From positions 846,001-910,000 of the forward strand of contig BRXU01000005.1 of assembly GCA_030267565.1 (NCBI GenBank): 64,000 nucleotides of DNA. The letters are read 5' to 3'. Origin of the DNA: Pleodorina starrii. Its lineage: Eukaryota; Chlorophyta; Chlorophyceae; Chlamydomonadales; Volvocaceae. The translations under genes were made by a program, and so were the position numbers. The number at the start of each line of letters is the position of its first letter. Position 1 is the first letter of the stretch. A model generated the notes under the pieces. It was given only the letters and a program-made list of their open reading frames with translations. It was not told where the DNA came from and did not search any database. Below, piece after piece: positions 1 through 7,937 of the stretch.

Positions 1-3
1 ACA

Positions 4-640
4 ATTTCTAGCTGCACACGCGGCACGGTGTGGCACGGCACCGGCCGGCCCACATCACTGGTCGGTGGCCCGGGCAGAGGTGACCGCAGTGATGGTGACG
101 ATACACCAATGTGACCGAGTGTATACAGTACGGTACCCAACAGGTTGCGCACAAAACAGTTCGAGGCAGGTTGCAAGGAGCTTCAGGCGGGCAGATGACC
201 CATATGTCGGCTGACAGCGGCGGCGAACCGGTGGACGGTGCTCGCCGCAACACAGACGGGGCACGTTCAGAAGGGCAACAAAAAGGGAAAAAACGCATCG
301 AAGGAGCTGAGGCGACCGAGGGGTGTAGGGTCCACCGGTATCACCAGCGGTCTCACTTGGTCACCATTTCGTCAAAGGTGACCGAGTCCAGCGCCTCCCA
401 ACTCGTCACCAAAGACATTACTCGCTCGCAGGGGCCTCACCGCAGCCGTAGCAGCCTGGCTTGAGGACCATTGCGGGTTTCCACTCTTCTCTTTGGACGG
501 TGCGCACATTTTCAACCGGCGGCGGTCAGGTGGCCACAGTTGTCGTACAAGGCGTCGGCGGCGGTGTCGGCGGTGGGACCCCGCCCGCTGCCGACACCCT
601 CGCTGCCTTGTACGACAACTGTGGCCACCGCCGCCGGTTG
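4..640 (-). pseudogene. Broken copy of TmcB-like exon 26 and its downstream intron
   Basis: Positions 4 to about 360 match 23,711-24,060, the body of the intron after exon 26 of the large gene at 11-35 kb. Positions 358-409 (minus strand) repeat the end of that exon, including the residues TFDEMVTK before a GTGAG donor. The exon homology is interrupted at 410 by an inverted segment and resumes around 554-640, where the GGVGGGTPPAADT-like coding stretch is recognisable. The exon cannot be read through in one frame, so it is a rearranged fragment and not an active exon. It could be the edge of a further paralogue continuing left of the window, but the internal palindrome argues for decay. I see no other exon of that copy nearby. 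Confidence 0.6.
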
Positions 641-743
641 AAAATGTGTGCACCGTCCAAAGAGAAGAGTGGAAACCCGCCATGGTCCTCAAGCCAGGCT
701 GCTACGGCTGCGGTGAGGCCCCTGTGAGCGAGTAATGTCTTTG
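410..743. repeat. Long near-perfect inverted repeat (palindrome)
   Basis: The left arm 410-553 is the reverse complement of the right arm 605-743. There are only scattered mismatches and one 5-nt difference (TCAGG in the left arm), and the spacer is about 51 nt. The right arm contains exon-26-like coding sequence (the TTGTACGACAACTGTGGCC stretch), so the left arm is an inverted duplicate of exon-derived DNA. Transcription in either direction would give a long double-stranded stem. Confidence 0.9.
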
Positions 744-811
744 ACGCTTCAGCTGACAGACAAATGCGAAGAGGACCAAGACGGCTATTCACCTGCGGAC
801 GGACTTCCACG

Positions 812-1545
812 TCCGTCGATGCGTGAAGGGCAACGTGGACAACGTGGCGGACTAGTAAGTACCGTTGCAGGTACTACACGAAGTGCCTATGGGAGGTGCT
901 TTGTGTGAGGAAGATCGCAAGTTCGAAAGTTCCTCAAAGGAATGTGGGAAAGGTGGTCGCGGAAGCACCTTTTATGTCGGCGCGCCGGCGGCGGAGCGCC
1001 TGCGGATGACCTCATGCGCCGTACAAAGCGCAGCGACCCACGGGCCCGTGACAGGTCGAGACCTGCCTTCGCCGTCGCGCGGCCTCGGGCTTACGCAGGA
1101 CCCGCAACCGCTGCTGAAACAAGTGCGAACGAGTAAGCATAGAGTCCCCTGCCCCGTAACTGAATCAGTGCCTGCAAATGCTAGTAATGAAGCCCGATGC
1201 CGCATTCCTGCTGCGGATCTGTTCTGTTCACCTTCAAGGCAGTTGCTGACAGGTCCCAAGCGGCAAGCGCACAAACCAAAAGTCGTCCAACATACCGCAC
1301 GGCCGCGTTGGCTTGGAAGTGGGAAGGAGCTACACACGCATATATACTCACACGGGGACGTGCGAGTGACCGCATGCGAGGGTTCTCTTACCAAGTGGCG
1401 CGCCCTCTTTCGTGTTTTTGCGAGGGCAGGGGAAAGGGCAGCGGCCGCCTCCTGCCGGACTGGCCGAAGAGGATGAGGGACGAGGAGGACGCGGCTCTCG
1501 CCTCCCGCAAGCCGCGATGGGGCCAGGGTCAACGCAACGCGCCGG
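812..1545. repeat. Dispersed anonymous repeat, copy 1 (with 310-nt insert)
   Basis: The segments 812-995 and 1,306-1,545 match 7,512-7,937 nearly base for base. They are separated here by about 310 nt (996-1,305) that are absent from the other copy. Open frames run through it, for example a plus-strand reading with CLWEVLCVRK, but they overlap in several frames and match nothing I know. The best description is a duplicated non-autonomous mobile repeat or a segmental duplication. Which copy gained or lost the 310 nt cannot be decided here. Confidence 0.75.
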
Positions 1546-1800
1546 GTGCAGCTGTATGGAGATGCTGGCGGTGCGGCGGCTCGAGTTGTGAATTTATCGC
1601 CTTTCCCGTTGCCTGCAATCTGCCACTGTTCGAGCTGCAGCTTATAGCTGCTGTTTCCCGCCCAACCTCCCCCTTTACTCTCCAAATGCCCCTGCGGCCG
1701 GCTGGGCTGGAGGCGGGCCAGGCTGGTTCACATTCCGTAAATACTCTCCGTACTGCAGTTTTAGGGTTTCCGCCTCTTCCATAAAATGAGGTGTAGTTTA

Positions 1801-2405
1801 CTCCGTAAAATACTGTCTGTAGGGTCTCCGTAAACTCTTCGTAACCTGGTGGCGGAGAACCATCAGTATAATACGTAAAGGGGTGAGACCCCTGGACACC
1901 CCGCTGTACGGGTCTCGTGAGACTCCGAGTGGACGGCCATCGGGCTCCCCGGGGGTCTCAGCCCTGATATCGTAGCGCGCCCTTCAAAAGTCTTCAATGC
2001 GCGAGTCTCAGAGGAATGAACTTAACAGCATTTTTAGTGCTTTGACTGCCTGATCAAATATGCGTTAGTTTGAGGGCCGTCAGCAGGTCATCAAATCCGC
2101 GATGAACGGAAGAACGGTCTCCGCACTTTGGATAATAATAAGTTGTATACTTGGTTGTATCCTTCGTACTCATTGTAAGGCCGCTTTGAGCCTCCATGGT
2201 CATGGGGAAATGGATCCACCGCATCTTCGCACGTGTACGTGTCTCGCCCGCCACTAATCAGTACAATTTTTTGCATAGAACACACAGCAATAGACTGACT
2301 AGTGTTGGCTGAGACCGCGAAGGGGTCTCAGGGGGTCTCACCCCTTTCGATAACATCCGTAAAGTGCGGTTACTTAACGGAGAAAAGCCACCCCATTTTA
2401 CGGAG
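1801..2405. mobile_element. Candidate MITE with imperfect terminal inverted repeats
   Basis: A 16-nt block AAAGGGGTGAGACCCC at 1,877-1,892 recurs as its exact reverse complement at 2,332-2,347. Further out, CTCCGTAAAAT at 1,801 pairs with ATTTTACGGAG ending at 2,405. The termini are therefore imperfect inverted repeats of roughly 75-90 nt around a ~600-nt element. TCCGTAAA-type motifs are repeated inside the left terminus. No transposase reading frame is visible, so it would be non-autonomous. I could not identify a clear target-site duplication. Confidence 0.45.
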
Positions 2406-3303
2406 GCTAAGCCCCCTTGTCCCAGAGTATCATTTTCCAAGTCAAGTGGCCGTCATCCCGTGCATACACCCTCAGCCCTGTAACTGTGCCATGTAAAACC
2501 ATGAAACCATAAAGAAACACCAACCACTGTGTTGAGCGCACTGTCGAGCAAAACGAAAACCACTTGAGTGCACGCCGTGGCACGATGTGCAAGACCTGCC
2601 CCGAACGCCCCAGCGCCACAGCACTAGCGTGAAAGCCACATGAAACTCCGCCACATGCAACAACAACAGCAGCAGTCCCGTTCAATATGCCTCGTGTAGC
2701 GTGCCTGCATCATTTCACGTCGTGTCGCACCCACACGGTCGTATTAGCCACCCCGCAAAGCCAAACCTGTCCTCGACTCACAAGAGGCACACCAAACCGT
2801 CTCACCATAGCCACGTGCAAGCGTTCCCTTAACTAAGCCAGTCAGTGCCATCACCCGTGCGGGTCCCGGCCGCTGCCTGCACACCCGCGAGGACATTTAG
2901 GACATCGTGTGGTGGCGGATCAATGCGCACGGAATACCTAAATCCTCCCATATCCCCCCAAGCCCCAAGCTTCGACTCATCCCAGAGCCTCACGCCTGCG
3001 TTACCGCTCCACAAATACGCTTTTACTCTGCTGCAAACCCCTGCTCCTTGCCCCACAGCCCCCATGCCCATCAGAAGTTCACAAGATCACGACACAGCAA
3101 CGGCAGCATGACGCCACCCCTACTTCTCCACAACGCTTGCATCCCCCTACGTATGACCACGCCCTATCGGCCTTCAACCCCCCTTGCTCATTGATGGCCT
3201 GTGCTCGTCCCAGCGCCGGCGACTACAGACCAGGCGTTGGCAGGGCCAGTATCGCCGCATCCGAGGGCCCTGCTGCCGCCACTGCAGCGGCATTGTCTAT
3301 CTG
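2406..3303. other. No recognisable gene
   Basis: Overlapping short open frames are present on both strands. None shows a known motif, and I see no splice-consistent coding block, RNA gene or repeat. Confidence 0.5.
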
Positions 3304-3515
3304 CTGCCGGCAGTGCTGGCGCCAGTGCCGCACTGGCCGCATCACTGGTGGTGGCCCACAGACAGCCGCGGAGCCTTATTGAGCAGCGCCAGGGAGAGCA
3401 GGGGGCTGCAGAACCCTGCTCTTATCTCCCTGGCGCTCCGTAAGGCTCCGCGGCTATCTGTGAGTCACCACCAGCGATGCGGCCAGTGCGGCACTGGCGC
3501 CGGCACTGCCGGCAG
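3304..3515. repeat. ~100-bp-stem hairpin with 10-nt loop
   Basis: Positions 3,304-3,403 pair with 3,414-3,515 as a near-perfect inverted repeat, leaving only about 10 nt of loop around GGCTGCAGAA. Differences are a few substitutions and small bulges. The stem is too long for a rho-independent terminator, and the neighbourhood is eukaryotic. It could be a MITE reduced to its termini, a recent inverted duplication, or a long-hairpin small-RNA precursor of the kind known in Chlamydomonas. No coding sequence is needed to explain it. Confidence 0.85.
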
Positions 3516-3833
3516 TAGCCAGAGGAGAACTTGGGCAGGAGGGGAGAGCGAACGCGGCACACAAGACGCCGAAAAAAACCCCTCAACACACACAATCCTC
3601 ACATCCAACTCTCCCCAGCCCCGCCAGGTTCCCCTCTTCCCCCCCATCTCTGGCAAACACACACACACCCGCATGCGGAATACCCTCACCTATTTTACCC
3701 CCCCCCTCCCTCCGCCTCGCTGCGGTATCTTCCTTACCCATCACGACCCCACACAAGCACACATACATATTCACACATACACACCCACCCCACCCACCCA
3801 CCCCCCTCCACCCCCACCTCTACCTGCACACGT

Positions 3834-5464
3834 AGACGACCACACTGTACGCATTCCCCCACCCCTGCATCGCCAGATGGCTGTAGCTGGTGACGGAGGG
3901 GGCCAGACCACAGCCCCCCTGGAGCTCCTGGAACAGAGCCAGCACCTGAGGGGGGCGTGTGGGGGATGTGGGGTGGGGGGTGTGGATATTTGGGGGCCGG
4001 GGAGATGAGGGAGTAGGAGTACATCAGGATCGATCCGGGGACCTGATGACGGGGGGTTGGGGGGGGAGTCAACGCAGATCGGGCACACAGTCCCGGAATG
4101 GGATGGGACAGGGTGGGAGGGCAGCACGGCACCACGGCGAAGGCGAGCTAAGGGCGGACCTGCCTGACGCCTTCTGCCTTCCCGACCAAGCCAAGAGTGC
4201 AGCCCGCCCTCCCGCCCGCACACACACCCGTGTGCACACGAGGCATGCCTACCTCTCCACAGCCCTCTCCCCGCCACCCCTCGCCCGCCCCACCTGCTCC
4301 GAATGCGGCACACCTCGGGCCCCGGCTTACACGTGGAAATCCCCCCAATACGCGTGGGGTAACCCCCCGGGCAGGGCAGGGGCCAAAAACACACCCCGTG
4401 CTCCCCCCGTCACCCTTCCCTCGCCACACCTTCCCCCTACTCCCCCCTCTTTCCCATACCTTGTCCAACCCCTCCCTTCCCATCCTCCTCACACATGCAT
4501 TCACATACGCCCGACCCCCACCCCCCACCCAACCCCCCACTCTCCCCCCAGTCCTCCCCAGCCCCCCCCCCCCCACACACACACACCTGTTTGACCAGCA
4601 CCGACAGGTAGGCGTTTGCGCACGTGACGTGTACCTCCAGTCCCGAAGCCCTCAGCCAGCCCCTCACCTCGATGACCCGCTGAAAGGCCCCCATGTCGGC
4701 GGCAAACACCAGAGTGCCGTACATGGCCACGGTGGGCTCGATACCCCGACGGGGCATCAACACGTACACCTTGAAACCCAGCTCCACCTGAGCACACAGA
4801 CATACACGCATACACATACACACACATACACGTACACATATACACACACAAGAATGAAGGTGGGTTGGGGGGAGAGAATGGGAGAGGTAAGAGGGGTAGG
4901 GAGGAGACAGAGGGGGGGTGAGTAAAGCAGAAAGCGTGCGGGAGACGAGGTGGGGGAAGACGAGGTGGGGGAAGACGAGGTGGGGGAAGACGAGGTGGAT
5001 CCCCCCAAACCCCCCGTTATAGAAGGGGCGGGGGGGATAATCGCGGCTTGCTCTTGCTCTCACTGGCTGGCAGCTGCACTGCGCCACTCCCATCGCAGCT
5101 GTTGTGCTGGACACGACAAACATCCTGCCCTGCCCTGCCCTGCCCTGACCACCACCCACTCACCCGCCCACCCGCCTACCCCAGCACACCAACCTCGCCG
5201 CCTTCCGCTGCTCAAACAAGCCCTCATCTCTTCCGCAAGTCCGCCATCCCTCCGGCCTTTTGCCGCCCAAACCCCTTCTCGACCTCTCCTCTCCCCCAGC
5301 ACAGCGCCATACAAACAAACAAGTCGAACCACAGACACTCACTCACACACACACCTGCCCTGTGTTGCCGCATGCCTTGATGATGATGTTGTACGACACA
5401 ATGTCCGGACAGAGCTCCCCCCGATGTGCCACATCAGCTCAAGCAGCCGAATGGCTCTCTGCCA
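3834..5464 (-). pseudogene. Pentatricopeptide repeat (PPR) protein fragment, frameshifted
   Basis: Three minus-strand exons carry PPR helices. Exon 5,355-5,464 reads WQRAIRLLELMWH and then, in another frame, CPDIVSYNIIIKACGNTGQ, a textbook PPR consensus. Exon 4,587-4,787 gives 67 residues including IEPTVAMYGTLVFAADMG. Exon 3,834-3,945 includes VLALFQELQ and LAPSVTSYSHLA. Each is bounded by AG and GT. PPR proteins bind organellar RNA and act in its processing, stability or translation; this general role comes from family knowledge. The switch of frame within the first exon falls at a six-G run (plus-strand C run 5,417-5,422), so a one-base deletion there, or a sequencing error, breaks the frame. 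Exons upstream of 5,464 and any exon between 3,945 and 4,587 were not found, so this may equally be a real gene with one error. Confidence 0.6.
4943..4997. repeat. 15-nt tandem repeat (TGGGGGAAGACGAGG)n
   Basis: Nearly four consecutive copies of a 15-nt unit lie in the intron between the two PPR exons. Confidence 0.85.
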
Positions 5465-6010
5465 CTGCACTCCAAGGGGGGCGTTTGAAGAATGAATTTG
5501 CAAGAATGAAGCAGGGGGGAGGGGAGAGAGAGGGGAGAGAGAAGGGGAGGGGGAGGGGAGGGGACAAGAGAGGGTTGGGGAGGGGTTTGTATTAAATGCA
5601 ATGCGAAGGGGGAAAGGGGGTTGGAGGAAAGGAGGGCGGGGGGCGATCACGCCAGTCGCGGCGAAACTCCTACCGGAAGTGGCTGGGCGGGCGGAGTGGG
5701 ATCCGTCTGAGGGGAAAGAAGACCATACGGTGTGCATAGCCGGCCCAAACGAAGGTATGGAAATGACAGACAGAATGCCCTAGGTGGGCAATCTCGGCAA
5801 TCCGTCCCCTCCCATCTTATCCCTCAATCCCTTTCCTCACACACAGACGCACATACACACACCTCAAGTCCCATGCCGCCACCAGCCGCCGGGCGATGTT
5901 GGAGAAGAGCTTAGAAAACGGGAGCGAGCCAGGGGGCGGGAGGGAGCGGGGGGTGGGCGGGCGGGCGGGCGGGAGGGAGTAGGGGGATTTGTGGTAATAA
6001 CGTATTCCAG

Positions 6011-6160
6011 ATCTTCTGCATCTTCGCACACGGGCAAACGGGTAGCGGAAAGTCTTACACCATGATCGGAGAAGAGGATGACCCGGGCGTGATTCCACGC
6101 GCCATGCAGCAGATCTTTGAAAGCGGGCAGAAGCTGGCCTCGCAATACTGGCAGTTCAAT
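6011..6160 (+). pseudogene. Kinesin motor-domain exon fragment (P-loop), plus strand
   Basis: After TTCCAG the plus strand reads [20 protein letters not shown] and continues through [15 protein letters not shown] for 50 codons up to a possible GTGCAT donor. GQTGSGKS is the kinesin P-loop; HGQ replaces the more usual YGQ, and GVIPRA..QIFE is the following kinesin helix. Kinesin motors hydrolyse ATP to walk on microtubules. I found no other motor exon on this strand (no SSRSH or LAGSE-type switch motifs nearby), so this is a fragment or an isolated exon of an unseen gene. It is the partner of the inverted copy at 6,171-6,253. Confidence 0.7.
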
Positions 6161-6170
6161 GTGCATACGT

Positions 6171-6253
6171 GGAATCACGCCCGGGTCACCCTTTTCTCCG
6201 AGCATGGTGTAGGATTTTCCTCTACCCGTTTGCCCGTATGCGAAGATGCACAC
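6171..6253 (-). pseudogene. Second kinesin P-loop exon fragment, minus strand
   Basis: On the minus strand, after CTTCCAG, the sequence reads [19 protein letters not shown] followed by GDPGVIP, and then runs into the reverse complement of the plus-strand copy. The kinesin phrase is intact, and the P-loop serine is replaced by arginine (GQTGRGKS), which still fits GxxxxGKS. The two copies face each other tail to tail and differ mostly at synonymous positions, so they came from paralogous genes or diverged under constraint before or after inversion. Confidence 0.7.
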
Positions 6254-6270
6254 CTGGAAGCACGGATGAA

Positions 6271-6473
6271 CCACCCCACCCCACCCCACCCCACCCCACC
6301 CCACCCCACCCCACCCCACCCCACCCCACCCCACCCCACCCCACCCCACCCCACCCCACCCCACCCCACCCCACCCCACCCCACCCCACCCCACCCCACC
6401 CCACCCCACCCCACCCCACCCCACCCCACCCCACCCCACCCCACCCCACCCCACCCCACCCCACCCCACCCCA
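6271..6473. repeat. Pentanucleotide tract (CCCCA)n
   Basis: About 40 uninterrupted copies of CCCCA on the plus strand, which is (TGGGG)n on the minus strand. The tract lies immediately 5' of the minus-strand kinesin fragment. The G-rich strand has regular G4 runs. Confidence 0.97.
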
Positions 6474-6814
6474 CACACCACACACACCACACCCCACCAG
6501 GTCAGTTATCCCCAGGTCAGTTATCCCGCGGCCCAGCAGGTCGCCGGCCGGAGGGAAGTTCACCGCCATACCTGACCTGAGTCGTGCTGTGCATCAGCCG
6601 CCTCGTTAGCACTGACGGGCCGCACCCGGCAGTAGACTTGAATGTTGTCCTTCAGGTCCTACAATGGGCAGTCCAACACAAGGTGAGATGTGCAACTGGG
6701 GGATGGAGGATGTCGTCCGTGTGAGCCTGGGCCCAGGGAGCACACGTCATGCGCAAACGCCCCCAAAACATATGCAAAACACATACGCCCAAAAAACAGA
6801 TTCGGCCGCATACA

Positions 6815-7165
6815 GGCATACATGCTCCGGAGGTTTTTAACGACAATTACATGTAGGCCTCAGGCGGCTGCGGTGCCGTACCTGAGCGTCGCTGGTGCCG
6901 TACGAGCCAACCCCGCCCACACGCCATCCACCACACGCCCACGCACGTCATGATAATCACTTAAAACAGCGAAATGACTGAACAAACAAGCGCAATAGAG
7001 CAGAACCGCCTGATTAGGCAACGTAGGGAAAGACCACCTGCAGTTACACGCAGCGCACCCGCTGCAGGTAGCGTTGTCCACCTCCCGCCACAGCCAGCTC
7101 GTCCAGAGCGCGGGACTGCCTCTGTGGATGGACCGCGCGTGAATGAAACAGCATATATAGGCGCA
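6815..7165 (-). pseudogene. Copy of TmcB-like exons 35-36, truncated
   Basis: This block matches 18,405-18,922 of the large gene. Positions 7,059-7,121 correspond to exon 35 (63 nt, same ACAG acceptor and CGG|GTGCG donor), coding RQSRALDELAVAGGGQRYLQ. Positions 6,882-6,908 are the last 27 nt of exon 36 (GSYGTSDAQ before GTACGG). The 5' part of exon 36 and its acceptor are missing and replaced by sequence that in the intact gene lies in the preceding intron. No neighbouring exons 34 or 37 are found, so this is an isolated duplicated fragment. Confidence 0.75.
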
Positions 7166-7511
7166 CACAGTTTGACGACGGGTGGTGAGCACGTGGGCAA
7201 GGCAGGCACCACTGTTTGGGGGCGGACGGAGACCGCTAGAGAGGCAAGTACCGTAAAGCGTCGTCGCGTCTCGTAAGCCGCCTCGGACGAAGCCGCGCCG
7301 CATTTTGTGCGGTGCGAAGCTGTACGTATATAAAAAAACGTAAAATTAGCGAAGTAGAAGCGTCTTTACTGACTGTAAAGCTGGCATGCGCGAGCTTGCT
7401 CTAAATTCCCCGATAATCCCACCCTCTAAGCTGTAAGAACTGGCAACGTCAACATCTATCGGAAAGGAGGATGCTTACCTGAGCGGCAGGCCCGTGCGGT
7501 AGCGCTTGCGA

Positions 7512-7937
7512 TCCGTCGATGCGTTAAGGGCAACGTGGGCAACGTGGCGGACTAGTGAGTACCGTTGCAGGTACTACGCGAAGTGCCTATGGGAGGTGCT
7601 TTGTGTGAGGAAGATCGGAAGTTCGCAAGTACCTCAAAGAAATGTGGGAAAGTTGGTCGCGGAAGCGCCTTTTATGTCGGCGCGCCGGCGGCGTTGGCTT
7701 GGAAGTGGGAAGGAGCTACACACGCATATATACTCACACGGGGACGTGCGAGTGACCGCATGCGAGGGTTCTCTTACCAAGTGGCGCGCCCTCTTTCGTG
7801 TTTTTGCGAGGGCAGGGGAAAGGGCAGCGGCCGCCTCCTGCCGGACTGGCCGAAGAGGATGAGGGACGAGGAGGACGCGGCTCTCGCCTCCTGCACGCCG
7901 TGATGGGGCCAGGGTCAACGCAACGCGCCGGGTGCAG
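7512..7937. repeat. Dispersed anonymous repeat, copy 2 (short form)
   Basis: Same sequence as 812-1,545 but without the 310-nt central block; the flanking parts join directly at about 7,693. Homology ends shortly after the TCAACGCAACGCGCCGGGTG stretch. No function is assignable. Confidence 0.75.

Noticed and set aside
865..1685. Frames of ~200 codons in the duplicated anonymous repeat
   Set aside because: Several frames on both strands are open over the same bases, and the second copy preserves them only where DNA identity is high, so there is no sign of protein-level constraint.
1757..1768. TTTTAGGGTTT, a single telomere-like unit
   Set aside because: One unit is expected by chance; only the 33,088-33,113 tract has adjacent repeats.
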